Under the pieces are notes generated by a model. It made no database searches. It was not told the origin of the DNA and saw nothing but the letters and a program-made list of their open reading frames with translations. A stretch of 26,767 bases of DNA from CAISOG01 sp044375625 (GTDB lineage: Bacteria > Pseudomonadota > Alphaproteobacteria > CAISOG01), in the NCBI GenBank assembly GCA_044375625.1, contig JBILMH010000025.1, forward strand, positions 1 through 26,767, read 5' to 3'. Below, one piece after another: positions 1-6,603 of this stretch. The stretch's first letter is position 1. Each line of letters begins with the position of its first letter. A program made the position numbers and the translations under genes.

Positions 1-431
1 ATGATGGTCAGGCGGCGGCCTGGTACCGCAAGGCCGCCGAGCAAGGCAATGCTTACGCGCAAACCTCTCTTGGTTGGATGTATCGTGAAGGAAAGGGGGT
101 AACGCGGGATTATGGTCAGGCGGTGGCTTGGTACCGTAAGGCCGCCGAACAGGGCAATGCAAAGGCGCAATTCTTCCTTGGTGGGATGTATTATGTCGGG
201 GAGGGCGTGACCAGAGATTATGGTCAGGCGGCGGTCTGGTACCGCAAGGCCGCTGAGCAGGGCGATGCGCAGGCACAATTTAATCTTGGTTGGATGTATC
301 AGGAAGGAAAAGGGGTAACGCGGGATTATGAGGCCGCCTATGGTTGGTTGGCACGGGCGGCGGCGCAAGGTAACAAACAGGCTGCTTCAATGCTTGATGA
401 TCTGGAAAAAAAGCTAACCCCCGAACAAATT
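1..431 (+). repeat. 108-bp tandem repeats encoding Sel1 units
   Basis: The DNA repeats with an exact 108-bp period. The GAT codon opening each unit lies at 108, 216 and 324, and the first unit starts at or just before base 1. Units share long identical blocks such as TATGGTCAGGCGG and GGGGTAACGCGGGATTATG, so the array is likely to recombine. Confidence 0.85.
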
Positions 432-488
432 GCACGGGTGCAAAAGATGTTGTCTAAAGAGGCTAAACCCGCCACCCAAACCCCTTAG
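1..488 (+). CDS. Sel1-repeat (TPR-like) protein, 5' end outside window
   Basis: The reading frame is open from the window edge (codons start at base 3) to TAG at 486-488, so the N-terminus is missing. It consists of 36-residue Sel1 repeats with the pattern DYGQA-x-x-WYRKAAEQG-(N/D)-A-x-AQ-x-x-LG-x-MY. Three full or nearly full repeats are visible, plus a final divergent one (DYEAAYGWLARAAAQGN) that caps the array. A charged tail of about 30 residues rich in Lys, Glu and Gln follows. Sel1 repeats form alpha-solenoids that scaffold protein-protein contacts, often in signalling or envelope-stress settings. No catalytic domain is visible in the part present. The partner is unknown; the next gene on the same strand, 41 bp on, is a secreted nuclease, but a functional link is only a guess. 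Confidence 0.9.
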   Translation, partial: DGQAAAWYRKAAEQGNAYAQTSLGWMYREGKGVTRDYGQAVAWYRKAAEQGNAKAQFFLGGMYYVGEGVTRDYGQAAVWYRKAAEQGDAQAQFNLGWMYQEGKGVTRDYEAAYGWLARAAAQGNKQAASMLDDLEKKLTPEQIARVQKMLSKEAKPATQTP

Positions 489-529
489 CAAAAACCCTCT
501 TGGCAAAAACTTTAGCGTGATGAGAATGA

Positions 530-1075
530 ATGCGCCGTCTGTTACCCCTGATGTTGGCCATCGGCCTGTTGATGGCGTCGCCGTCGTCATGGGCGCGGCA
601 ATACACGCAAACGGCCTTTGCCCCGTCGCCCAAAACGACAGCCCTGATCACCCGCAACATTGGTCAGGCCGAAAAAACCATCCGAATTGCCGCCTATTCC
701 TTTACCTCGCAACCGATTGCCGATGCCCTGATCAAAGCCCATCAAAAGGGGGTGGATGTTAAGGCTGTGGTTGATAAGACTCAGGCCAATCCGCGCACAC
801 ACTCCATCGTGTCACGGTTGGTTCATGCGGGAATCTTGGTCAGGGTGGATAGGAAACATTCGATCATGCACAACAAATACATCGTGATCGATGGCCGCAC
901 CATTCAAACGGGCAGCTTTAACTATACCGCCAACGCCGAAAAGCGTAACGCCGAAAATGTCATGGTGATTCGAAACAACCCCGCCTTGGCCGAAAAATAC
1001 CTGAAAAACTGGCAGGCGTTGTGGGATGAATCCGAAAACTATGCTGCCAATGATAACGCGCCCAAACCCAAATAG
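530..1075 (+). CDS. Secreted phospholipase D-family (Nuc-like) nuclease
   Basis: This 181-residue protein has an N-terminal signal peptide (positively charged MRR, hydrophobic stretch to about residue 18, likely cleavage after SSWA at residue 22). It carries one complete HKD motif: H114, K116, D121, followed by G128, S129 and N131 in HNKYIVIDG...GSFNYT. A single HKD motif in a short exported protein is the signature of the Nuc family, periplasmic nucleases that act as homodimers with the two HKD motifs forming one active site through a phosphohistidine intermediate. The length fits Nuc (about 150-180 residues). Start: ATG at 530 gives the signal peptide; the ATG at 520 is in another frame. 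No strong Shine-Dalgarno is seen. The substrate (DNA, RNA or lipid) cannot be decided from sequence. Confidence 0.88.
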   Translation: MRRLLPLMLAIGLLMASPSSWARQYTQTAFAPSPKTTALITRNIGQAEKTIRIAAYSFTSQPIADALIKAHQKGVDVKAVVDKTQANPRTHSIVSRLVHAGILVRVDRKHSIMHNKYIVIDGRTIQTGSFNYTANAEKRNAENVMVIRNNPALAEKYLKNWQALWDESENYAANDNAPKPK

Positions 1076-1106
1076 GCCGCCATAAAAACCCAGCCTGTTT
1101 AGAACC

Positions 1107-1802
1107 CTAAGGTTGCAGCAGCAGGGTGCGGAGGGCGTTGGTGCCGGCCTGGTCAAAAGACCCCTCCTGCACGATGGCGCGGCCAGTGGCGCCGGATCCG
1201 TAATAGGCGGTGTTCCAATCTTCTTTGGCCTGAATGGTAACACCGCTCAGCGCGCCGCCGCCAAACAGGCCACGGTTGCGGCTGTACACATACACATCAG
1301 GCTTAAACCCGCCTGCAAAGGCTGTGCCCCGCCCGCCGCCAATGGGGCCAAAGGCGACATTCATATCGGCGCCGAACTTAAAATTGTTCGATAAAATCGC
1401 GTCTAAGGCATTGTCATTCATGATGATAAAAATCACCTGGCTGGATTCCAGCCCCAGTTGCAACCCGACACTGCCCCCCGCCAGGGTGTAAACCGCAGGC
1501 GGACTCCAGGTGCCCGCGGTGGTTTTGGCCAACAGCACGCCGCGACCCCCCTCAGCCCCCAAAATCAGGCCGCCGCGAAAATGACTGGGCACGATCAACA
1601 CCGCCTTGGCCTCCCGCAGAACCGCACTGCTGTTACCCAGGCGATTTTCCTTGAGGATGGTGTTGGCGGTGGTGGCGGCACGATCCACCAGCTCCTGCAC
1701 CTCAAAAGCGCGGCTGGCGGGGGTATCGGCGGCGCACCCAGTCAGGCCAAGAAAGCAGAGGGCGATTAGGCCTAGCAGCGAGGAGAAACGCCGTTGCCGC
1801 AT
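1107..1802 (-). CDS. SYLF-domain (Ysc84-like) lipid-binding lipoprotein
   Basis: This 231-residue protein starts with MRQRR, a hydrophobic segment and the lipobox LTGC (Cys23), so it should be lipidated and envelope-anchored. The mature part has the SYLF/Ysc84 layout: an N-terminal helical section with an AKAVLIVPS-type strand, then GGLILGAEGGRGVLL, a VGLQLG-x-x-SSQVIFIIM segment, and the glycine-rich block around GPIGGGRGTAFAGG and VYVYSRNRGLFGGG. The family binds lipids in eukaryotes (phosphoinositides); bacterial members are poorly characterised. It lies 3 nt downstream of the CobS-like gene on the same strand, so the two are probably cotranscribed. It converges with the nuclease gene across a 31-bp gap. 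Confidence 0.88.
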   Translation of the reverse strand: MRQRRFSSLLGLIALCFLGLTGCAADTPASRAFEVQELVDRAATTANTILKENRLGNSSAVLREAKAVLIVPSHFRGGLILGAEGGRGVLLAKTTAGTWSPPAVYTLAGGSVGLQLGLESSQVIFIIMNDNALDAILSNNFKFGADMNVAFGPIGGGRGTAFAGGFKPDVYVYSRNRGLFGGGALSGVTIQAKEDWNTAYYGSGATGRAIVQEGSFDQAGTNALRTLLLQP

Positions 1803-1805
1803 CGC

Positions 1806-2585
1806 TTAACGCACGATGACCACGGTTAAAATAATGGCCAGCTCCGCCACCATTTGCACCGCGCCCAACACCCCCTCACGGAAACTGTCGCCATGGGTTT
1901 TCAGCAACCAAAGGGCGGTGACGGCCGATACGCCAATCCCAACAAACAGGGCGCTTAGCCCCGCGGTGACCCCGCCACAAAGCAACAGCACCACCACCCC
2001 AATGATTAAGGCTTGCAGGCTGACCGCACGGCTGGGCACATCCCAATCGCGGTTATTCTTAGCGGAAAATTCGGCCAATATCATCGGCAGGATGGCACGC
2101 GCCCCCGTCGTTGCACAGATCCAGGCGGCGGCGGCATGTTCGGGGGTGATAGCCACCCCCAGCGCCGCGACCCGCACGCCAACAGTCATAATCAGCACCA
2201 ACACCCCCGCCGCGCTTAACGGTTGCGATAAATCGCGGGCGTAATCAATTTTGGAACCGGCAGGCTGCAAAAAATTGGCCAAATGCATTTCCGCCGCGCC
2301 GCGGGTAAACAGCACCACCAGCGCCAGAATCAGCCAGGCAATCAGGCCAGGCGGCATGTTGATCATGCCCGCAATCGCCAGCAGTAGGGCGCCGCCCAGA
2401 CCAATGCTAAGGCCGACCAGCGGATAGGCACGCAGGCTGCGTCCCGCCTCTACCGCGTCATCAGCGCCTTCGGTTGCGCCAAAAGGGGGCGTCCAGATGG
2501 TTTGCTCAGCAAAGGCACGGCGAATATCGACCAGCCATTCATCGGCTTGGCGCAGCAGATTAAAATTGTTCGCGCTGTCGGTCAT
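1806..2585 (-). CDS. Divergent CobS-like integral membrane protein lacking catalytic Asp residues
   Basis: This 259-residue protein has about six hydrophobic segments (roughly residues 53-73, 80-95, 124-143, 188-208, 210-226 and 237-258). Its layout matches adenosylcobinamide-GDP ribazoletransferase (CobS, last step of cobalamin nucleotide-loop assembly). YPLVGLSIG (54-62) corresponds to the CobS FPLIGLLLG segment. RDLSQPLSAAGVLVLIM corresponds to the family MRDSRIGTYGVLALI region, and THGDSFREGVLGAVQMVAEL to the C-terminal GGxTGDxLGA-x-ELxE region. The metal-binding HLDGLADxxDG signature, however, is replaced by AEMHLANFLQPAG (98-110), without the aspartates. It is therefore likely to have lost, or never had, normal CobS chemistry. 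No other cobalamin gene is in the window. An AGGA Shine-Dalgarno precedes the ATG at 2585. The call rests on remembered family motifs. Confidence 0.6.
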   Translation of the reverse strand: MTDSANNFNLLRQADEWLVDIRRAFAEQTIWTPPFGATEGADDAVEAGRSLRAYPLVGLSIGLGGALLLAIAGMINMPPGLIAWLILALVVLFTRGAAEMHLANFLQPAGSKIDYARDLSQPLSAAGVLVLIMTVGVRVAALGVAITPEHAAAAWICATTGARAILPMILAEFSAKNNRDWDVPSRAVSLQALIIGVVVLLLCGGVTAGLSALFVGIGVSAVTALWLLKTHGDSFREGVLGAVQMVAELAIILTVVIVR

Positions 2586-2671
2586 CGGTTTTGTTCCTGC
2601 CGATTGGGGTAACCGGATAACGCCTCATCAGCCAAAATGAATGTTGCCACCCATGCCAACCAACTTATCGT

Positions 2672-2700
2672 TTGGCAGATTCTATCCTAGAATTTATAAC
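2672..2700 (+). promoter_or_regulatory. Sigma70-like promoter for the Smr-to-lepB gene run
   Basis: TTGGCA at 2672-2677, a 17-bp spacer and TATAAC at 2695-2700 form a near-consensus promoter pointing at the gene starting at 2757. Expected transcription start is near 2707. It is the best promoter match read by eye in the window. Confidence 0.65.
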
Positions 2701-2708
2701 GATTCTAG
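2679..2708. promoter_or_regulatory. Operator-like palindrome plus extra half-site
   Basis: ATTCTA (2679-2684), TCC, TAGAAT (2688-2693) is a perfect 6-bp-arm inverted repeat lying inside the spacer between the -35 and -10 boxes. A third half-site, GATTCTAG, follows at 2701-2708 around the expected transcription start, repeating GATTCTA of 2678-2684 at 23-bp distance. The position is that of a repressor site; the regulator is unknown. Confidence 0.35.
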
Positions 2709-2756
2709 CCCCCTGTTTTTCCCATCCATTGCATCCATGATTGTTGGCCGAAACCC

Positions 2757-3419
2757 GTGACCGCTAAGCCCCCCCTGCCACCCCATTTGCGGATGCCGAC
2801 CAAGCCTGGCGAAGCGCGTAGGGAGGAGGATTGGCAAAGTTTTTTGCAGCAGGTAAAGCCCCTGGCCGCCAGCAAACGGACGAATCGGGTGATGCCTGCC
2901 CAGCCAGCCAAGCCTGCGGCAGGATCTGGCGCGGGGGCAGGAGGCACGGTGAAGGCTTGGCATCCGTATACGCTGGCCAGCCAGCTGCATCCGTCATCGC
3001 CATCGCCTTTTGGCATAGGATCTACGGCTAGCCTGCCCGCCCGCCCCAAACCCACCGATCGGCTGCGTGATATTGATCGCCGCAATTGGGTCAAGCTAAA
3101 ACGGGGGGAATGGCCGATTGATATGACCATCGACCTGCATGGTTGCACCCTGGAATCTGCCCATCAGCAGTTGGTGCAGCGGCTTTGTGACGCCTGGCAA
3201 GCGCATTATCGTTGCGTGCTGGTGGTGACAGGAATGGGCAGGCGTTCGCCCAGCGGGATCGGCGCCATCAAACAGTCTTTGCCGATTTGGATTCAGGAAT
3301 CCCCCCTGGCGGATAAGGTTTTGGCCTATTGCCCAGCGCAACCCCATCATGGCGGGGCGGGAGCCGTCTATCTGTTGTTGCGTCGGCAACGCTTGCCTAG
3401 AACGGAACCAAATGATTAG
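2757..3419 (+). CDS. Smr-domain protein
   Basis: This 220-residue protein has a low-complexity, Pro/Ala/Gly/Lys-rich N-terminal half (to about residue 110) and a C-terminal Smr domain. The Smr signature is visible as MTIDLHGCTLESAH (about 122-135) and VVTGMGRRSP (about 159-168), equivalent to the family DLHG and TGxG motifs. Smr domains, as in the MutS2 C-terminus, nick or bind branched DNA or RNA; stand-alone alphaproteobacterial versions are uncharacterised. Start: GTG at 2757 is the only ATG or GTG downstream of an in-frame stop at 2706 before ATG 2793. The latter would drop 12 residues and is the alternative. It is the first gene of the run leading to lepB; the next gene begins 9 bp later. 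Confidence 0.85.
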   Translation: MTAKPPLPPHLRMPTKPGEARREEDWQSFLQQVKPLAASKRTNRVMPAQPAKPAAGSGAGAGGTVKAWHPYTLASQLHPSSPSPFGIGSTASLPARPKPTDRLRDIDRRNWVKLKRGEWPIDMTIDLHGCTLESAHQQLVQRLCDAWQAHYRCVLVVTGMGRRSPSGIGAIKQSLPIWIQESPLADKVLAYCPAQPHHGGAGAVYLLLRRQRLPRTEPND

Positions 3420-3428
3420 ATTGGTTTT

Positions 3429-4643
3429 ATGAAGCCCAATACCGAAACATCGCTGTTAGAAGCCATCGAACGCCTGCAACAGGCGCCCGCCCCGTTTGGT
3501 GCTGTTTTGCTGCGCTATTCCCTGGTACCGCCATCGCCGCGGCGTGCCCAGTTTGTGCAGGTGGCTGCCCATGCTTTTAGCAATTTTACCTATAAGCTGG
3601 CGGGGGCAACCTTTCCGCAAAAAAACTTTGATTGCTTTTTCTTTTTTCCCCTTGCCAGCCAGGCTAAGGTTCAGGAAGCGGTGCAAAAGCTGCGCACCCT
3701 TTTTAGTGATGATGGGATGTTTGAAGAAGATGGGGTGTTGCAACCTTTTGATTCATGGTTTGAGGTGGTGCGCGATACTGAGGAGTTGGCGCGGATGGCG
3801 CGGCGTTACCAGGATTTGGCGGTTACCCTGAAGGCTGAATCGGGTGAGGGCGCATCGGTATCATCCAAAGTGGTCACCATGGATCTGGATTCCAGAAGCC
3901 TTAGCAAGATTGTCGATCTGCTCGCCAACGTCAAACTGGCGCATTTTGTGAAAAGGCAACCGGTGTGTGCGGTTGGCTTTAATCAGCCAGTGCAGGCTGT
4001 GTTTGAAGAATGCTATGTTTCCTTTCAAGATTTACAGGCATCCGTCTGCCCAACGATCAACATTTACGCCGATAAATGGTTGTTTCAGTATTTGACCAAC
4101 ACCGTTGATAAACGCATGCTTAGCATGGCTATGGAGGATTTGGCGGAATTTACCAAAACGCCTGTTAGCATGAATTTGAATGTCGAAACCCTGCTTTCTA
4201 AGAAATTTTTGGAATTTGACCGACAGATGACCCAATTGGCCATTCCCCGTGGTCGTGTGGTCATAGAGTTGCAGCGGATTGATATTTTTAGTGATTTTGG
4301 TGGTTTCAGCTTTGCCCGCGACTTTTTGTTAGAGCGTGGATACACGATCTGCGTGGACGGTATGACCCATCAATCTCTACAGTTCATTGATCGCAACCAG
4401 TTGAAGGTTGATTTTGTTAAGATGATTTGGTCGCCCGATCTGACTGACGGCCTGCCTGCCAGAAAGCTGGCAGAGATGAAAGAACTGGTTAAGCGGACCG
4501 GCACCGCGCGGCTGATTCTGACCCGTTGTGATAACGATACCGCCCTACGTTTTGGCCGATCCGCTGGCATTTCCCTGTTCCAGGGGCGTTATTTTGATCA
4601 GCGTTTGCGGGTGCAAAAAATAACCGACAGCGACAGTTATTAG
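3429..4643 (+). CDS. Degenerate EAL-like domain protein
   Basis: This is a 404-residue soluble protein. The C-terminal half (about 205-395) follows the EAL phosphodiesterase fold order. PVSMNLNVETLL (245-255) corresponds to the VNLS strand, VVIELQRIDI (277-286) to the LELTE strand, YTICVDGMTH (305-314) to the IAIDDFG loop, LKVDFVKM (325-332) to LKID, and ISLFQGRYFD (381-390) to the QGYxF end. The EAL tripeptide and the DDFG metal-binding pair are not preserved, so cyclic-di-GMP hydrolysis is unlikely; binding or a protein-interaction role is more plausible. The N-terminal half (about 20-110) is not recognised, though its NFDCFFFFP segment could be a decayed GGDEF-like strand. It sits between the Smr gene and pdxJ, 11 bp upstream of pdxJ, in the same transcription direction. 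Confidence 0.65.
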   Translation: MKPNTETSLLEAIERLQQAPAPFGAVLLRYSLVPPSPRRAQFVQVAAHAFSNFTYKLAGATFPQKNFDCFFFFPLASQAKVQEAVQKLRTLFSDDGMFEEDGVLQPFDSWFEVVRDTEELARMARRYQDLAVTLKAESGEGASVSSKVVTMDLDSRSLSKIVDLLANVKLAHFVKRQPVCAVGFNQPVQAVFEECYVSFQDLQASVCPTINIYADKWLFQYLTNTVDKRMLSMAMEDLAEFTKTPVSMNLNVETLLSKKFLEFDRQMTQLAIPRGRVVIELQRIDIFSDFGGFSFARDFLLERGYTICVDGMTHQSLQFIDRNQLKVDFVKMIWSPDLTDGLPARKLAEMKELVKRTGTARLILTRCDNDTALRFGRSAGISLFQGRYFDQRLRVQKITDSDSY

Positions 4644-4654
4644 GTGGCCTGTGG

Positions 4655-5368
4655 ATGCGGTTAGGGGTCAACATCGATCATGTCGCCACCTTGCGCAATG
4701 CCCGCGGTGCCGACTATCCAGATTTGCTTCGGGCAGCCCTGGCGGCTGAGGCGGGCGGAGCGGATCTGATAACCGTTCATTTGCGTGAGGATCGCCGTCA
4801 TATCCGCGATGCCGATGTCACCCGATTGCTGGCACAGCAGAAGTTGCCCATCAATTTGGAAATGGCAATCACGACTGAGATGCAGCAGATAGCCTTAGAT
4901 GCCTGTCCGGCAGCCGTGTGTTTGGTTCCCGAACGGCGGCAGGAATTGACGACTGAGGGCGGGTTGGATGCGCTTAAGCTGGGCGCTGATTTGGCCGAAT
5001 TCATCCAGCCATTACGGGCGGCGGGCATTGCCGTTTCGCTGTTCCTGGATCCCGATCCCGCCCAGATTCGGGCGGCGCAGCAGGCGGGGGCGGCCGCGGT
5101 TGAGCTGCACACCGGTGCCTATGCCCATGCCAAATATGGGGAATTGGCGCGGTTGCAGGATGCAGCGGCGCAGATTCGTGCGTTGGGGATGGCCTGTCAC
5201 GCGGGTCACGGCTTAACCTTTGCCAATGTGCATGAAATCGCCGCGATTCCACAGGTTGAGGAGCTGAATATCGGCCATTTTCTGGTATCCGAAGCGGTCT
5301 TTGTTGGTTTAACCGCGGCGGTTGCCGAAATGAAGCGGTTGGTGATGGTGGCCAGGGGCGGGGTTTGA
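4655..5368 (+). CDS. pdxJ: Pyridoxine 5'-phosphate synthase
   Basis: PdxJ condenses 3-amino-2-oxopropyl phosphate with 1-deoxy-D-xylulose 5-phosphate to give pyridoxine 5'-phosphate, the ring-closing step of the DXP-dependent vitamin B6 pathway. The 237-residue length is typical. The N-terminal LGVNIDHVATLRNARG signature is intact. ITVHLREDRRHI carries the active-site His (H42), INLEMA the catalytic Glu (E69), and the C-terminal CHAGHGL the phosphate-side His. The TIM barrel is complete, ending with ELNIGHFLVSEAVFVGL. AGGTGG at 4642-4647, overlapping the previous stop, sits 7 nt before ATG 4655 and supports that start. The stop overlaps acpS by one base. Confidence 0.98.
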   Translation: MRLGVNIDHVATLRNARGADYPDLLRAALAAEAGGADLITVHLREDRRHIRDADVTRLLAQQKLPINLEMAITTEMQQIALDACPAAVCLVPERRQELTTEGGLDALKLGADLAEFIQPLRAAGIAVSLFLDPDPAQIRAAQQAGAAAVELHTGAYAHAKYGELARLQDAAAQIRALGMACHAGHGLTFANVHEIAAIPQVEELNIGHFLVSEAVFVGLTAAVAEMKRLVMVARGGV

Positions 5369-5757
5369 TGATCTTAGGCATCGGCACCGATTTGGTTGAC
5401 AGCCGCCGCATGGAATCATGGTTGCAATGTTTTGATCATCATCGTCTGGCGCGGGTGTTTCATGGCCATGAATTGGCCGGATTGGCTGATAATCCCAATC
5501 CGCGCATGTTTTTGGCCAGTCGTTTTGCCGCGAAGGAGGCGTTGGCCAAGGCTTTGGGCACGGGTATTGGCCGCCACCTTAGGCTTAGGGATATTTGTGT
5601 GGTTCGCACCGCCAGCGGTCAACCAAGTCTTGAACTTCATGGCCAAAGCCTGCAGGATGTGACGGCGCGCTTGGGCGGCAATTTTCACCTGCATCTAAGC
5701 CTTTCCACCGAAGACCCCTTTGCCTTAGCCTTTGTCGTGCTGGCTTCCCACCCCTAA
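5368..5757 (+). CDS. acpS: Holo-[acyl-carrier-protein] synthase
   Basis: AcpS transfers 4'-phosphopantetheine from coenzyme A to the serine of acyl carrier protein. The 129-residue protein has the GIGTDLVDSRR motif with the metal-binding Asp (D8) and FLASRFAAKEALAKALG with Glu57. The C-terminal LHLSLSTEDPFALAFVV strand of the trimeric AcpS fold is also present. Length is typical. The pdxJ stop TGA (5366-5368) shares its A with the ATG at 5368, a classic coupled TGATG junction. A TTG at 5365 is in frame but offers no advantage and would overlap pdxJ further. pdxJ-acpS-lepB is a familiar alphaproteobacterial order. Confidence 0.96.
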   Translation: MILGIGTDLVDSRRMESWLQCFDHHRLARVFHGHELAGLADNPNPRMFLASRFAAKEALAKALGTGIGRHLRLRDICVVRTASGQPSLELHGQSLQDVTARLGGNFHLHLSLSTEDPFALAFVVLASHP

Positions 5758-5772
5758 AGTCTGCCCCCTATC

Positions 5773-6597
5773 ATGATGTACTATTTGTTGTTTGCGATTT
5801 TCCTGCTGATTGTGGCGCATGAGGCCTACAGCTATTACCGCGCGCGCGCCAGCAGCAGTGATGGTTGGCCAACCGATACGGTGCCGCCGTTTGAGGTTAC
5901 CAAGCTGGTGGTGTCGGCCTTTGTGTTGGCGGCGATTGTGCGCACCCTGTTGTTGGAGCCGTTTAACATTCCATCGGGATCCATGAAGCCCAATTTGCTG
6001 GTTGGGGACTATCTGTTCGTATCCAAATATTCCTATGGCTATGGCCGCTATTCTTTCCCCATAGAGGCGCCCTTAAAGCAGCGGTTGGGCGGTCATTTGC
6101 CGCGCCAGGGGGACGTGGTGGTTTTTCGCGGTCATGATGGCAAGACCGATTATATTAAGCGGGTGATTGGGGTGGCGGGCGACCGCATTCAGATGAAACA
6201 GGGACGGTTGTATTGGAATGGCCAGCTGGTTCCGCGCGAAAAGGCTGGCTATCACATGGATACGGATGGTTTTGCGGGGGCTGAGGCGCCGTTGCAGCTG
6301 TTCGTGGAAACCCTGCCCAATGGCGTGCAGCATCGCATTGCAGAAATCGACGATGATCACCCCCTGGACAACACCGCCGAAATCACCGTGCCCGCCGATC
6401 ATGTTTTTGTCATGGGCGACAACCGCGACGATTCCCGCGATAGCCGTGAGCGCACGGTTGGGGCGATTCCGATTGCCTCAGTCATTGGCAAGGCGCAGAT
6501 GATGTTCTTTTCGATCAGCCCGATGGCCAGTTGGTGGCAACCATGGGAATGGCCATGGGCGATTCGCTATAGCCGCTTTTTCCAATTAGTGGGGTAG
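5773..6597 (+). CDS. lepB: Signal peptidase I
   Basis: LepB cleaves signal peptides from proteins exported through Sec or Tat. This 274-residue protein has one N-terminal hydrophobic segment (about 3-15) and a second at about 45-60, just before the catalytic region. IPSGSMKPNLLVGDYLFVSK holds the nucleophile Ser70, and TDYIKRVIGVAGD holds the general-base Lys129. The later MGDNRDDSRDSR box is also intact, so all serine-lysine peptidase S26 motifs are present. It starts 15 bp after acpS at an ATGATG pair (5773/5776); no clear Shine-Dalgarno is visible. It ends 6 bp from the convergent cysS stop, leaving no space for an intrinsic terminator. The usual alphaproteobacterial followers rnc and era are not here. 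Confidence 0.97.
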   Translation: MMYYLLFAIFLLIVAHEAYSYYRARASSSDGWPTDTVPPFEVTKLVVSAFVLAAIVRTLLLEPFNIPSGSMKPNLLVGDYLFVSKYSYGYGRYSFPIEAPLKQRLGGHLPRQGDVVVFRGHDGKTDYIKRVIGVAGDRIQMKQGRLYWNGQLVPREKAGYHMDTDGFAGAEAPLQLFVETLPNGVQHRIAEIDDDHPLDNTAEITVPADHVFVMGDNRDDSRDSRERTVGAIPIASVIGKAQMMFFSISPMASWWQPWEWPWAIRYSRFFQLVG

Positions 6598-6603
6598 GGG
6601 GGG

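Noticed and set aside
1076..1106. AACC-CTAA-GGTT hairpin as a terminator between the nuclease and SYLF genes
   Set aside because: Only four base pairs in the stem and no T-run on either strand.
2586..2756. Cobalamin riboswitch upstream of the CobS-like gene
   Set aside because: No B12-box-like GCCACTG element or extended leader structure could be seen.
5365..5367. TTG start for acpS one codon upstream
   Set aside because: The ATG at 5368 forms the standard TGATG coupling with the pdxJ stop.
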